Shown: positions 29,491 to 38,881 of the stretch, piece after piece
Layout of the letters: every line of letters begins with the position of its first letter
How positions within the stretch are numbered: position 1 is the stretch's first letter
NCBI GenBank assembly: GCA_028687035.1
Contig: JAQUAX010000019.1
Location: 1-55,404 of the forward strand
Source of the DNA: Dechloromonas sp.
GTDB taxonomy: Bacteria > Pseudomonadota > Gammaproteobacteria > Burkholderiales > Rhodocyclaceae
Reading direction: 5' to 3'
DNA: 55,404 nucleotides
Translations under genes and position numbers: made by a program
Notes under the pieces: model-generated
Databases searched by the model: none
Told to the model about the DNA's origin: nothing
The model's input: the letters and a program-made list of their open reading frames with translations, nothing else

Positions 29491-31809
29491 TTGGCCAAAT
29501 TTCCGCTGGCGCTGCGCGTCATTTTTTATCCCCTTGCCCTCGTCGCAGGACTGCTCGCCATCGGCATTGCGATGGCCCTGATCGTCCTGGTGCTGACCTA
29601 TCCGAACCTGCCGTCGCTCGAGGTATTGACCGACTACCGGCCGAAGATTCCGCTTCGGGTCTACACCGCGGACGGTTACCTGATCGGCGAATTCGGCGAG
29701 GAAAGGCGAGCCGTGGTCGGCATCGCCGAGGTCCCCGGAGTCATGAAACATGCCATCCTGGCCGCCGAGGACGACCGCTTTTACCAGCACGGTGGCATCG
29801 ACTACGCCGGCATCGCCCGCGCGGCCGTCGCCAACCTGATCGGCGGCGGCAAGCGCCAGGGGGCCTCGACGATCACCCAGCAGGTCGCCCGCAACTTCTT
29901 CCTGACCGGCGAAAAGACCTACACCCGCAAGCTATACGAGGCGCTGCTGTCGTTCAAGATCGAGAGCAGCCTGAGCAAGGACCAGATTTTCGAGCTGTAC
30001 ATCAACCAGATCTTCCTCGGCCAGCGCGCCTACGGCTTCGCGGCCGCCGCCCAGATCTATTTCGGCAAGCCGCTGCAGGACATCACGATCGCCGAGGCGG
30101 CGATGCTCGCCGGCCTGCCGAAGGCGCCGTCGGCCTACAACCCGATCGTCAACCCGAAGCGTGCCAAGCTGCGCCAGCAATATGTCTTGCGCCGCATGCA
30201 CGAACTCGGCTACATCACCGATGTGCAGTACGAAGCCGCACAGAAGGAACCGCTGGTCGTCCGGCGCGAACTGTCCGATTACGCGGTGCACGCCGAATTC
30301 GTCGCCGAAATGGCGCGCCAGATCGCCGTCGAAAGCTTTCCGGAAGGCATCTACTCGCGCGGCATGAAGGTCTATACCACACTGATCAAGGCCGAACAGG
30401 AGGCCGCCTACGCCAGCCTGCGCAAGGGTGTCATGGATTACGACCGGCGGCACGGCTACCGGGGCGCCGAATCCTACTTGGACCTGGCCGAAATCAAGTC
30501 CGACCAGGACGAGGCGATCGACGTCGCGCTGCAGGACATTCCGGATGCCGGCGACCTGATCCCGGCGCTGGTGCTGGCCGCCGACAGCCGGCAGATTCGG
30601 GCCTACCGCAAGGGCGGCGAGGTCGTCACGCTGGCCGGCGACGCGATGAAATTCGCCGCCCGCATGCTCGACGACAAGGCGCCGCCCAACAAGCGGATCC
30701 GGCGTGGCGCGATCATCCGGCTATTGAAGGACGACAAGGGACACTGGCAGATTTCGCAATTGCCCGAGGTCGAATCCGCCTTCGTCGCGGTCGACCCGCG
30801 CGACGGCTCGATTCGCGCGCTGGTCGGCGGCTTCGATTTCAACCGCAACAAGTTCAACCACGTGACGCAGGCCTGGCGCCAGCCGGGGTCCAGCTTCAAG
30901 CCCTTCATCTATTCCGCGTCGCTGGAGAAGGGCTACAGCCCGAACAGCGTGATCGCCGACGAGCCGATCGTGATCCCGGCCAGCGAAACCGGCTCGCAGG
31001 CCTGGGAGCCGCACAACTACGACGGCAAGTACGAAGGCCCGATGAAACTGCGCACCGCGCTCGCCAAGTCGAAGAACATGGTGTCGATCCGCATCCTGCA
31101 GGCGATCGGCACGCAGTACGCCCAGGATTACGCGACCCGCTTCGGCTTCGATGCCGACAAGCATCCGCCCTACCTGACGATGGCGCTCGGCGCCGGCTCG
31201 GTGACGCCGTGGCAGATGGTTCGCGCCTACTCGGTGTTCGCCAACGGCGGCTACAAGATCAACCCCTTCGTCGTCCGCGAAATCCGCGACGAGCGCAATG
31301 CCGTGCTCGCCCGCTCCAGCGAGGTGCCGGCCGGCGACGAGTCGATCCGGGCGCTCGACCCGCGCAACGCCTTCCTGATGGACGCGATGCTGCGCGACGT
31401 GACGATCTACGGCACCGCCGCCCGCGCCTCGGCGACGCTGAAGCGGCAAGACCTCGCCGGCAAGACCGGGACCACCAACGAATACGTCGATGCCTGGTTC
31501 TGCGGCTACCAGATGACGGTCGCCGGTTGCGCATGGATCGGCTTCGACCAGCCGAAGAAACTCGGCGACAAGGAAACCGGCGGCGCCGCCGCGCTGCCGA
31601 TCTGGATCGGCTACATGAGCCGGGCGCTGAAGGACGTACCGGTCCAGGTGCCGCAAGCCCCCGAAGGGTTGGTCGCGGTCGGCGAGGGTCGAGAACGCAC
31701 TTACGTCTACACCGAAAACTACAAGGAGCCCGAAGAGGAGTCTTTGCTACGCTCCCTGCTGCCCTCCTGGCTGCCGGTGCCCGACCTGCGCAGCCCGCCG
31801 AGCGACTGA
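29491..31809 (+). CDS. mrcA: Penicillin-binding protein 1A, bifunctional glycosyltransferase/transpeptidase
   Basis: Class A PBP that polymerises and cross-links peptidoglycan. I start it at the TTG at 29491 (encoding MAKFPLALRVIFYPLAL), because a TATAAT box lies just upstream and the family begins with a short tail then a transmembrane helix (about 8-35). That gives 772 residues. Glycosyltransferase 51 domain: ILAAEDDRFYQHGGID with catalytic E93, then GASTITQQVARNFFL and KRQ-type helices. The OB-like insertion lies about 330-430. Transpeptidase: SSFK with Ser467, SKN (SKNMVSI), and KTGTTNEYVDAWFCG (KTG near 658). Divergent from pilM, the arrangement common in betaproteobacteria. Confidence 0.96.
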   Translation: MAKFPLALRVIFYPLALVAGLLAIGIAMALIVLVLTYPNLPSLEVLTDYRPKIPLRVYTADGYLIGEFGEERRAVVGIAEVPGVMKHAILAAEDDRFYQHGGIDYAGIARAAVANLIGGGKRQGASTITQQVARNFFLTGEKTYTRKLYEALLSFKIESSLSKDQIFELYINQIFLGQRAYGFAAAAQIYFGKPLQDITIAEAAMLAGLPKAPSAYNPIVNPKRAKLRQQYVLRRMHELGYITDVQYEAAQKEPLVVRRELSDYAVHAEFVAEMARQIAVESFPEGIYSRGMKVYTTLIKAEQEAAYASLRKGVMDYDRRHGYRGAESYLDLAEIKSDQDEAIDVALQDIPDAGDLIPALVLAADSRQIRAYRKGGEVVTLAGDAMKFAARMLDDKAPPNKRIRRGAIIRLLKDDKGHWQISQLPEVESAFVAVDPRDGSIRALVGGFDFNRNKFNHVTQAWRQPGSSFKPFIYSASLEKGYSPNSVIADEPIVIPASETGSQAWEPHNYDGKYEGPMKLRTALAKSKNMVSIRILQAIGTQYAQDYATRFGFDADKHPPYLTMALGAGSVTPWQMVRAYSVFANGGYKINPFVVREIRDERNAVLARSSEVPAGDESIRALDPRNAFLMDAMLRDVTIYGTAARASATLKRQDLAGKTGTTNEYVDAWFCGYQMTVAGCAWIGFDQPKKLGDKETGGAAALPIWIGYMSRALKDVPVQVPQAPEGLVAVGEGRERTYVYTENYKEPEEESLLRSLLPSWLPVPDLRSPPSD

Positions 31810-32127
31810 TCAGGCGAGTTCGACGGCCTCGCCGGCCTGCTGGCTGGCCAGCGCCGACAGCCTGGCCATCAGTTCCGCGCCGTCGCGGGTATCGCGCCAG
31901 CCGGCGCCGTCCCAGCGGAAATGGAAGCCGCCGCTCTTGGCGGCGACCCAGATTTCGCGGGCGACCGCATGGCGATTGACGACGATCTTGCTGCCGTCGG
32001 CGAACTCGATTTCGAGCACGCCGCCGGGCGCCAGTTCGAAATCCAGGTCGGCGCCGCAGGCCTCGAGCGCCGCGTCGATCCGGGCCAGCGCCGCATCGGC
32101 CAGCCGGTTGAAATCCTTGTCATCCAT
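31810..32127 (-). CDS. cyaY: Frataxin-like iron-sulfur cluster assembly protein CyaY
   Basis: 105-residue frataxin fold. It binds iron and tunes the cysteine desulfurase in Fe-S assembly. The N-terminal helix ([20 protein letters not shown]) and the acidic strand ADLDFELAPGGVLEIEFADGS are typical, as is the IVVNRHAVAREIWVAAKSGGFHF segment. It is convergent with ponA (stops abut at 31809/31810) and divergent from lptM with only a 39-base gap that must hold both promoters. Confidence 0.95.
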   Translation of the reverse strand: MDDKDFNRLADAALARIDAALEACGADLDFELAPGGVLEIEFADGSKIVVNRHAVAREIWVAAKSGGFHFRWDGAGWRDTRDGAELMARLSALASQQAGEAVELA

Positions 32128-32166
32128 CGTGCTACCATCCCGCTCTTCGCCGACAGCCCCCCGAAC

Positions 32167-32346
32167 ATGTCCAGAATCGCTGCCGTAATGATCATCCTGA
32201 GCCTCGCCGCCTGCGGCATGAAAGGCTCGCTCGAACTCCCGGCCGGGCCGGCGCCCGAGCCGCTGCTCGGCGGCAAGCCCGGTCTGCCGGCCAAGAAGCC
32301 GGGGCCGGCGGATGGTAGCACGGACACCGCAAGCCCGAATCCATGA
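32167..32346 (+). CDS. lptM: LptM (YifL)-like small outer-membrane lipoprotein
   Basis: 59 residues with a lipoprotein signal (IAAVMIILSLAACGMKGSL, lipidated Cys16) and a short Pro/Gly-rich tail. The CGxKGxL sequence just after the lipid Cys matches LptM, which binds the LptDE lipopolysaccharide translocon and aids LptD disulfide rearrangement. The position between cyaY and lysA/dapF-type genes is also the known neighbourhood of lptM. The start is the ATG at 32167. The stop overlaps the lysA ATG by ATGA (32343-32346), so the two genes are coupled. Family assignment rests on the N-terminal motif and context. Confidence 0.82.
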   Translation: MSRIAAVMIILSLAACGMKGSLELPAGPAPEPLLGGKPGLPAKKPGPADGSTDTASPNP

Positions 32347-33605
32347 CCCACTTCAGCCTGAAGAACGGCGTGCTGCACGCCGAATCCGTCGCCCTGCCGA
32401 CCATCGCCGACCAGTTCGGCACGCCCGCCTACGTCTATTCGCGCGCCGCGCTGACCGAATCGCTGCGCGAATTCCAGGATGTCCTCGCTGCCCACCCGGC
32501 CGGCGCCGGCGCGCTGGTCTGCTACGCCGTCAAGGCCAATTCCAACCTCGCCGTGCTGAACGTCTTCGCCCGCCTCGGCGCCGGCTTCGACATCGTCTCC
32601 GGCGGCGAGCTGCAGCGCGTGCTGGCGGCCGGCGCCGATCCGAAGAAGGTCGTCTTCTCCGGCGTCGGCAAGACCGCCGCCGAGATGAAGCTGGCGCTCG
32701 ACGCCGGCATCTTCTGCTTCAACGTCGAATCCGCCCCCGAGCTCGAGCGCCTGAACGAAGTCGCCGGCCAGTGCGGCAAGCAGGCGCCGGTCAGTTTCCG
32801 GGTCAATCCCAACGTCGACCCCAAGACCCATCCCTACATCTCGACCGGTCTGAAGGCCGCCAAGTTCGGCATCGCCTACGACGACGCACTGGCGCTCTAC
32901 CGCCGCGCCGCCGCGCTGCCCAACATCGCGGTGACCGGCATCGACTGCCACATCGGCTCGCAGCTGCTCGACCCGTCGCCCTTCGTCGAGGCGCTCGAAC
33001 GCATCCTGGCGCTGGTCGACCAGCTGGCCACCGAAGGCATCCGGCTGCATCACCTCGACCTCGGCGGCGGCCTCGGCATCAAGTACCGCGCCGACCAGGT
33101 CCAGCCGACCGTCGCGTCCTACCTGAACCCGCTGCTCGACAAGCTGGCCGGCCGCGGCCTGCAGGTCGTGCTGGAGCCGGGCCGCCGCCTGGTCGGCAAC
33201 GCCGGCCTGCTGCTGACCCGCGTCGAGTTCCTGAAGCACGGCGAAGCGAAGGATTTCGCGATCATCGACGCCGCGATGAACGACCTGATGCGTCCGGCGC
33301 TGTACGAAGCCTGGCACGACATCGAGCCGGTCGTCCCGCGCCAGGGCGGCACGCGCGACTACGACGTCGTCGGCCCGGTCTGCGAGACCGGCGACTTCCT
33401 CGGCCAGGCGCGCCCGCTGAACGTCCAGCCGGGCGACCTGCTGGCGGTGATGTCGGCCGGCGCCTACGGCATGGCGATGGCGTCGAACTACAACACCCGG
33501 CCGCGTGCGGTGGAAGTCATGGTCGATGGCGACGCGGTGCACGTCGTCCGCGTCCGCGAAACGGTCGAGCAGCTGTACGCCGGCGAGCAGGTGCTGCCGG
33601 CTTGA
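32343..33605 (+). CDS. lysA: Diaminopimelate decarboxylase
   Basis: PLP enzyme that makes lysine from meso-DAP, the last step of the pathway that also supplies DAP for peptidoglycan. 420 residues. The PLP lysine is in CYAVKANSNLAVL near residue 60, with FDIVSGGELQR, the phosphate-binding GGGLGIKY, EPGRRLVGNAG, and the substrate cysteine in GPVCETGDFLG. Its ATG overlaps the lptM stop, and its own stop overlaps the TTG start of hslR. dapF is elsewhere in this window (45.3-46.1 kb). Confidence 0.98.
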   Translation: MTHFSLKNGVLHAESVALPTIADQFGTPAYVYSRAALTESLREFQDVLAAHPAGAGALVCYAVKANSNLAVLNVFARLGAGFDIVSGGELQRVLAAGADPKKVVFSGVGKTAAEMKLALDAGIFCFNVESAPELERLNEVAGQCGKQAPVSFRVNPNVDPKTHPYISTGLKAAKFGIAYDDALALYRRAAALPNIAVTGIDCHIGSQLLDPSPFVEALERILALVDQLATEGIRLHHLDLGGGLGIKYRADQVQPTVASYLNPLLDKLAGRGLQVVLEPGRRLVGNAGLLLTRVEFLKHGEAKDFAIIDAAMNDLMRPALYEAWHDIEPVVPRQGGTRDYDVVGPVCETGDFLGQARPLNVQPGDLLAVMSAGAYGMAMASNYNTRPRAVEVMVDGDAVHVVRVRETVEQLYAGEQVLPA

Positions 33606-33973
33606 GCGGGGTCCGCGTCGACAAGTGGCTTTGGGCCGCGCGTTTCTTCAAGACGCGCAGCCTCGCCAGCGATGCGGTCGGCGGCGGCAAGGTCAGGCTG
33701 AACGGCGCGCCGACCAAGCCGGCGCGCGACGTGAAGGCCGGCGACCGGCTGGAAATCCACAACGGCGAAACGCGCTGGGAAGTCGTCGTCCGCGCGCTGT
33801 CCGAAAAGCGCGGCCCGGCGCCGGAGGCGCGCCTGCTCTACGAGGAAACGGCGGCCAGCATCGCCGCCCGCGAGGCCGAACAGCAGCGGCGCAAGATCGA
33901 GCACGAGCCGGCCGCCGACATCCACGGCCGCCCGACCAAACGCGACCGGCGGCAGATGGACCGCCTGCGCTAG
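33602..33973 (+). CDS. hslR: S4-domain RNA-binding protein, Hsp15 (HslR) type
   Basis: 123 residues beginning with an S4 domain (VRVDKWLWAARFFKTRSLASDAVGGGKVRLNGAPTKPAR, about 4-60) and a Lys/Arg-rich C-terminus. Hsp15 binds 50S subunits carrying stalled nascent chain-tRNA and aids recycling. The only usable start in frame is the TTG at 33602, which overlaps the lysA stop as TTGA; this fits coupled translation. The next gene is convergent, with a palindromic terminator between. Confidence 0.85.
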   Translation: MSGVRVDKWLWAARFFKTRSLASDAVGGGKVRLNGAPTKPARDVKAGDRLEIHNGETRWEVVVRALSEKRGPAPEARLLYEETAASIAAREAEQQRRKIEHEPAADIHGRPTKRDRRQMDRLR

Positions 33974-34034
33974 GCGGCTCGCCCGGACCGGCCCTTTCCC
34001 ACCTCGCCGTCCGTCCCGCCGTCTTTTCTGACGC

Positions 34035-34058
34035 TTTTCCGCGGTCGACCGCGGAAAA
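34035..34058. repeat. Perfect 24-bp intergenic palindrome, copy 2 (terminator-like)
   Basis: A fully symmetrical element, TTTTCC-(GCGGTCGACCGC)-GGAAAA, between the convergent hslR (+) and AEC transporter (-) genes. With T and A runs at its ends it can be a bidirectional terminator, ending in UUUU on neither strand outside the stem but inside its own arms. The core is shared with the copy at 2618. Confidence 0.65.
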
Positions 34059-34067
34059 CCCGCAAAA

Positions 34068-34955
34068 TCACAGCACCCGGGCCAGCGCCAGCGGCAGGAA
34101 GAGCAGCGCCGCCAGGTTGCCGATCAGCACGATCGACGCGACGCGCTGCGGCTCCTGCCGGTAGCGTTCGGCGAACAGGAAATTGAGCACGGCCGGCGGC
34201 AGCGCGCCGAACACGAACAGCATCGCCGCGTCGCGCCCCTGCAGGCCGAGCAGCGCGATGACGCCGGCGGCGATGGCCATGCCGGCCAGCGGCCGGAGCA
34301 GCGCGCTGCCGACCGCGAGCTTCCATTCGCCGAAGCTGACGTCGGTCATCCGCACGCCGAGCGAGAACAGCAGCAGCGGCACCGACACGTCGCCGAGCAT
34401 CCGGATCGCGATCAGCGCCGGTGCCCAGACGGGAATCTTCAGGATCGCCACGGTCAACCCGGCGATCGCCGCGAAAACCACCGGGATGCGCCACAGCGTC
34501 AGCAGCCGCGTGTTGGGGTCGAGCAGCCGGGCGCCGAAGGAGAAATGCAGCGTGTTCTCGACCATGAACAGGATCACCGCCGCCGGCAGCGCCTGTTCGC
34601 CCCAGGCCAGTACCGCGAGCGGCAGGCCGATGTTGCCGGAATTGTTGAACAACATGGGCGGCACCAGCGTCTTCGGCGGGATGCCGCACAGCTTTGCGAC
34701 CGGCCACGCGAGCAGGCCGCAGGTCGCCAGCACCAGCAGGCCGCCCAGCGCCAGCGGCGCGTAGGCCGTCAGGTCGAAGGCCTTGCCGGCCATCGCCGCG
34801 AAGACCAGCGCCGGCACGAAGACGTCCATGTTCAGCCGGTTGGCGACCGCCATCTCCGGCTTGTGCCTGCGGCCATAGAAGTAGCCGGCGGCGACGATGC
34901 CGAAAATCGGAAACAGGATCGCCAGCAGGCGGAAGCTCAGGCTTTGCTCGTCCAC
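34068..34955 (-). CDS. AEC-family (auxin efflux carrier-like) transporter
   Basis: 295-residue integral membrane protein with about 10 hydrophobic helices in two repeats. The conserved Asn/Gly helix motif NNSGNIGLPLA is near 104-114 and a later repeat LPPAVLNFLFAERY near 254-267. Prokaryotic members move organic anions such as malate, but specificity here is unknown. The start is a GTG at 34955 (VDEQSLSFRLL) without a clear Shine-Dalgarno, and no better start exists nearby. Convergent with hslR, it lies 73 bases after hslU on the same strand and may be read from its own promoter. Confidence 0.88.
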   Translation of the reverse strand: MDEQSLSFRLLAILFPIFGIVAAGYFYGRRHKPEMAVANRLNMDVFVPALVFAAMAGKAFDLTAYAPLALGGLLVLATCGLLAWPVAKLCGIPPKTLVPPMLFNNSGNIGLPLAVLAWGEQALPAAVILFMVENTLHFSFGARLLDPNTRLLTLWRIPVVFAAIAGLTVAILKIPVWAPALIAIRMLGDVSVPLLLFSLGVRMTDVSFGEWKLAVGSALLRPLAGMAIAAGVIALLGLQGRDAAMLFVFGALPPAVLNFLFAERYRQEPQRVASIVLIGNLAALLFLPLALARVL

Positions 34956-35028
34956 GGGGCGGGCTCAGGGAAAGGGAAGGAGGCCGATTGTGCGGGCGCC
35001 GGCAGCGCCCGCCCATCGGGGAATGCCC

Positions 35029-36369
35029 TCACAGCACGTAGCGCGACAGGTCCTCGTCGGCCGCGACCTCGCCGAGCTTTTGATTGACGTAGGCGGCGTC
35101 GACCGCAACCTGCGTCAGCCCGGATTCGCCGGCCGCGAAGGAGACTTCCTCGAGCAGCTTTTCCATGACCGTGTGCAGCCGGCGGGCGCCGATGTTCTCG
35201 GTCTTCTCGTTGACCTGGAAGGCGATCTCGGCCATCCGGCGGATGCCGTCGGCGGCGAACTCGACCGCGACGCCCTCGGTCGCCAGCAGCGCCTGGTACT
35301 GCTTGGTCAGGCAGGCGTCGGTCTGGGTCAGGATGCATTCGAAATCGGCGACCGACAGCGAATCGAGTTCGACGCGGATCGGGAAGCGGCCCTGCAGTTC
35401 CGGGATCAGGTCGGACGGCTTGGACAAATGGAAGGCGCCGGACGCGATGAACAGGATGTGGTCGGTCTTGATCATGCCGTACTTGGTCGACACCGTCGTG
35501 CCCTCGACCAGCGGCAGCAGGTCGCGCTGCACGCCCTGGCGCGACACGTCGGCGCCCTGCACATCGGAACGGCTGGCGATCTTGTCGAGTTCGTCGAGGA
35601 AGACGATGCCGTTCTGCTCGACGGCCTTCACCGCCTCGAGCTTGACGTCCTCGTCGTTGACCAGCTTCGCGGCCTCCTCGTCGGTCAGCAGCTTCAGCGC
35701 TTCGGGAATCTTCAGCTTGCGCGACTTCTTCTTGCCGCCGCCCATGTTCTGGAACATGCCCTGGATCTGCTGGGTCAGTTCCTCCATGCCCGGCGGCGCG
35801 AAGATTTCGGCCTGCATCGCCGGCGCGGCCAGCTCGATGTCGATTTCCTTGTCGTCGAGTTCGCCTTCGCGCAGCTTCTTGCGGAATTTCTGGCGGGTCG
35901 CGTTCTCGCCCGCGGTCGACTCCGAATTTTCGGCAAAAAAGCCGGGGCTGCGCGCCGGCGGCAGCAGCACGTCGAGGATGCGTTCCTCGGCGGCATCCTC
36001 GGCGCGTCCGCGGTTGGCCTTCATCGCCCGCTCGCGGTGGCTCTTGATCGCCATCTCGACCAGATCGCGGATGATGGTCTCGACGTCGCGGCCGACGTAG
36101 CCGACCTCGGTGAACTTGGTCGCCTCGATCTTGATGAAGGGCGCGTTGGCCAGCCGCGCCAGGCGGCGGGCGATCTCGGTCTTGCCGACGCCGGTCGGGC
36201 CGATCATCAGGATGTTCTTCGGCGTGATTTCCTGGCGCAGCGGCTCGGCCACCTGGGCGCGCCGCCAGCGGTTGCGCAAGGCGATGGCGACCGCCTTCTT
36301 CGCGGCGTTCTGGCCGACGATGTGCTTGTCGAGTTCGGAGACGATCTCCTTCGGCGTCATCGTGGTCAT
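35029..36369 (-). CDS. hslU: ATP-dependent protease ATPase subunit HslU (ClpY)
   Basis: AAA+ unfoldase cap of the HslVU protease. 446 residues from the ATG at 36369 ([20 protein letters not shown]), which overlaps the hslV stop in ATGA; a further upstream frame (MHLHQPQL) is the tail of hslV read in another frame. Walker [14 protein letters not shown] is near 58-70, the GYVGRDVE pore loop near 90, the intermediate I domain (about 110-240) shows [12 protein letters not shown], Walker [13 protein letters not shown] near 250, and the end is the HslU signature LSRYVL that contacts HslV. Coupled to hslV. Confidence 0.98.
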   Translation of the reverse strand: MTTMTPKEIVSELDKHIVGQNAAKKAVAIALRNRWRRAQVAEPLRQEITPKNILMIGPTGVGKTEIARRLARLANAPFIKIEATKFTEVGYVGRDVETIIRDLVEMAIKSHRERAMKANRGRAEDAAEERILDVLLPPARSPGFFAENSESTAGENATRQKFRKKLREGELDDKEIDIELAAPAMQAEIFAPPGMEELTQQIQGMFQNMGGGKKKSRKLKIPEALKLLTDEEAAKLVNDEDVKLEAVKAVEQNGIVFLDELDKIASRSDVQGADVSRQGVQRDLLPLVEGTTVSTKYGMIKTDHILFIASGAFHLSKPSDLIPELQGRFPIRVELDSLSVADFECILTQTDACLTKQYQALLATEGVAVEFAADGIRRMAEIAFQVNEKTENIGARRLHTVMEKLLEEVSFAAGESGLTQVAVDAAYVNQKLGEVAADEDLSRYVL

Positions 36370-36902
36370 TCCAGCGTCTCCAGCGTGAAGTTGCGGTTGG
36401 TGTAGATGCACAAGTCGCCGGCGATTTCCAGCGACTTGGTGACGATGTCGAGCGGCGCCAGCTCGGTGTTCTCGAGCAGCGCGCGCGCCGCGCTCTGCGC
36501 GTAGGCGCCGCCGGAACCGATGGCGACGATGCCGTGTTCCGGTTCGAGCACGTCGCCGTTGCCGGTGATCACCAGCGAGGACTCGCGGTCGGCGACCGAC
36601 AGCATGGCTTCGAGCCGGCGCAGCGCGCGGTCCGAACGCCAGTCCTTGGCCAGTTCGACGGCCGAACGGACCAGGTTGCCCTGATGCTTGTCGAGCTTGG
36701 CCTCGAAGCGCTCGAACAGCGTGAAGGCGTCGGCGGTGCCGCCGGCGAAACCGGCCAGGATACGGCCCTGGTACAGGCGGCGCACCTTCTTCGCGGTGCC
36801 CTTGATGACGATGCTGCCCAGCGTGACCTGGCCGTCGCCGCCCATCGCGACGACGTTGCCCCGGCGCACCGACAGGATCGTCGTGCCGTGATATTGCTCC
36901 AT
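36366..36902 (-). CDS. hslV: ATP-dependent protease proteolytic subunit HslV (ClpQ)
   Basis: 178-residue proteasome-like peptidase of HslVU. After removal of the first residues MEQYHG, the mature chain starts at the catalytic threonine of [10 protein letters not shown]. The GDGQVTLG and [28 protein letters not shown] segments are characteristic. It starts 8 bases after the stop of the double-STAS gene and overlaps hslU by four bases. In many betaproteobacteria hslVU follows xerC directly; here about 7 kb intervene. Confidence 0.98.
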   Translation of the reverse strand: MEQYHGTTILSVRRGNVVAMGGDGQVTLGSIVIKGTAKKVRRLYQGRILAGFAGGTADAFTLFERFEAKLDKHQGNLVRSAVELAKDWRSDRALRRLEAMLSVADRESSLVITGNGDVLEPEHGIVAIGSGGAYAQSAARALLENTELAPLDIVTKSLEIAGDLCIYTNRNFTLETLE

Positions 36903-36910
36903 ACGTAACC

Positions 36911-38071
36911 TCAGGATTTGGGAAGGATGATGCGGGCCAGCCGGTCGAGACCGACGACGGCCATCAATTCGGCGACCAGGCGGTTCGGGTGGCGGATCAC
37001 CACGGTCTTGCCGGCGGCCTGGCAGGGCGCGATGCGATTGACCAGCTGACCGGCCGAATAGAAATCCAGGCGGCGCACCCCGGAAAAGTCGAGCACCGGC
37101 TCGGCGCTGGCGTTCAGCACGCCGGCGAGTTCGTCGAAGCGGCAGTTCTTCAGCTCGCCGGCCAGGTAATGCGCGTCGTCCCGCCCGGCCGGCCCGGGTT
37201 CGGCCGGGGCTGCGGCCGGCGGCGCTTCCCAGGACGGCGGCGAAACCTCGAAAGTCACCGCGAAATCGACGGCGCGCTCCTCGAACAGCGCCTGCGTGCC
37301 GTGCCGCTGCAGCAGTTCGAGCAGCAGGCGCCAGGCCGCCTCATGTTCGGCCTGACCGGCGACCAGGCGCTCGTTGAGCCGGCCGAGGAAGGCATCGGCC
37401 TGCAGCAGGCGGACCGCAACGCCGGCCCGCCGAGCCTTCAGCAGCGCATCGGCCAGCCGGCCGGCCACCGCGTCGTCGCAGCCGGCGAGGCGGCCGCAAT
37501 CGAGGTCGAGCGGCGATCCGGCGCCGAGCAGGGCGTCCAGTTCGTCAAGCAGTCCGGCGGCGTCCGCGGTCAACACACCGGGCAGGGCCAGAACCCGCCG
37601 GCGCGGCGCGCTGCCGGCGGCGGCGGGCGCGGCGTCGCGCCAGGTCGGCGGCGACGTCTCGCAGGCATGCGCGTAATCGACGCCGAGACGCTCGAAACCC
37701 TCGCGGTCGCCCTGCACCTGCAGCAGGTCGAACAGCAGTTCCCAGAAGGGCCGGCTCTGCGCCGGCGGATAGCTGCGGACGTAATCCTCGAGCAGCGACC
37801 GGGCCATCGCGTCCTGGCCGTTGGCGAACAGCACGACGACCTGTTCGATGTCGGCCTGCCGCGGATCCTCGCCGTGCTCGACGGCGATGCCGCTGACGTC
37901 GGCGGCGCCGAAATCGAAATCGGGCGGCGCGGCCGGCGTTTCCTCGGGCGGCAGGGATTCGGGCGGCTGCGATGCCGGGGCGGCGCTCTCAGGCCAGTCG
38001 GGCGAACGCGGGCGCGCCGCCGGGCGTTCCGGCATCTTCTGCGCCTGCTTCCTGAAAAACGAAAAAACCAT
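36911..38071 (-). CDS. Double-STAS protein with duplicated helical modules
   Basis: 386 residues, no signal peptide; a Pro-rich N-terminus (about 15-50). Two similar modules are visible. Each has a helical tetratricopeptide-like stretch ending in a near repeat ([18 protein letters not shown] about 127-144, and [18 protein letters not shown] about 265-282) followed by a STAS-like domain. The C-terminal STAS (about 300-386) carries [20 protein letters not shown], with a serine at the position of the SpoIIAA-type phosphoserine. The first STAS copy (about 150-245) has [10 protein letters not shown] there and lacks the serine. STAS proteins act in partner switching or as protein scaffolds. The function is unknown. 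It lies directly upstream of hslVU (8 bases) on the same strand, so it may affect or share regulation with that protease. Confidence 0.75.
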   Translation of the reverse strand: MVFSFFRKQAQKMPERPAARPRSPDWPESAAPASQPPESLPPEETPAAPPDFDFGAADVSGIAVEHGEDPRQADIEQVVVLFANGQDAMARSLLEDYVRSYPPAQSRPFWELLFDLLQVQGDREGFERLGVDYAHACETSPPTWRDAAPAAAGSAPRRRVLALPGVLTADAAGLLDELDALLGAGSPLDLDCGRLAGCDDAVAGRLADALLKARRAGVAVRLLQADAFLGRLNERLVAGQAEHEAAWRLLLELLQRHGTQALFEERAVDFAVTFEVSPPSWEAPPAAAPAEPGPAGRDDAHYLAGELKNCRFDELAGVLNASAEPVLDFSGVRRLDFYSAGQLVNRIAPCQAAGKTVVIRHPNRLVAELMAVVGLDRLARIILPKS

Positions 38072-38116
38072 GTCGACTCCGCGTCCAGAGCGGGGGTTTT
38101 AGCACGCCGTCACGCG

Positions 38117-38881
38117 TCACGCAATCAGCAGCCCGAGTCCGACCAGCAGGATCGCCAGCACCGGCCCGAAGGGCTGGTCGAAGCCGAGCGCCAGCGCGAA
38201 GGCGCCGACGTAGGCCAGCACGCCGATCAGCACCGCGCGGCGCAGGCCGGCCCGCCAGTTCGCGGCGCGCCGGAAGGCCAGCCACGGCGGGATGTAGATC
38301 AGCGCGAAGGCGCCCATGACGCCCAGGCTCAGCGTCGCAACGGCGAGCACCAGGGCCGCCAGCAGGTCGAAGCCGGCCTGGATCGGCCAGGCCGGCAGGC
38401 CGCGCAGCCGGAAGAGGTCCGGGTAGAGGTGGGCGAGCAGCAGGCGCGGCGACAGCCGGCGCAAGGCCAGCAGCGCGGCGCCGCCGCCGAGGCCGACCAG
38501 CCACAGCAGCGACGCGTCGGCGAAATACAGCTGGCCGTCGAACAGCGCGTGGCCGAGGCGTTCAGCCAGCGGCTGGTTGGCGGCGAGCAGCACGGCGACC
38601 GACCAGCCGCCGAGCAGCAGCAGCGCGTAGCTGGCGGCGCCGCCCAGCCGGCGCGCGACCAGGCGCTTGCCGGCACCGGCCAGCGCGGCCGCCGCGGCGC
38701 CGCCGGCGGCCGGGGGCAGGCCGCCGATCAGCGCGAGCAGCGCGCCGGCCGCGGCGACGTTGGCGTAAGCCAGCGCGGCCAGCCATTCGTCGCGCAGGCG
38801 CAGGTAGCAACCGAGCACCGGCAGCAGAACGGCGAGCCCCAGCCCGGTCAGGAAGGGCAGCAGGAAGAGTTCATTCCACAT
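38117..38881 (-). CDS. znuB: Metal (zinc/manganese-type) ABC transporter permease
   Basis: 254 residues with about 8 hydrophobic helices, of the ABC-3 (ZnuB/MntB) family: starts MWNELFLLPFLTGLGLAVLLPVLGCYLRLR, with the helix GALLALIGGLPPAAGGAA and the VLAVATLSLGVMGAFALIYIPPWLAFR segment. It forms the membrane channel for zinc import with the ATPase and binding protein upstream. Its start overlaps the ATPase gene end by 11 bases. The gene symbol reflects family; metal choice is inferred from the binding protein. Confidence 0.85.
   Translation of the reverse strand: MWNELFLLPFLTGLGLAVLLPVLGCYLRLRDEWLAALAYANVAAAGALLALIGGLPPAAGGAAAAALAGAGKRLVARRLGGAASYALLLLGGWSVAVLLAANQPLAERLGHALFDGQLYFADASLLWLVGLGGGAALLALRRLSPRLLLAHLYPDLFRLRGLPAWPIQAGFDLLAALVLAVATLSLGVMGAFALIYIPPWLAFRRAANWRAGLRRAVLIGVLAYVGAFALALGFDQPFGPVLAILLVGLGLLIA

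Noticed and set aside
33974..34067. CRISPR-like or tandem repeats in the convergent gap
   Set aside because: Only a single palindrome is present; there are no regularly spaced repeats anywhere in the window.
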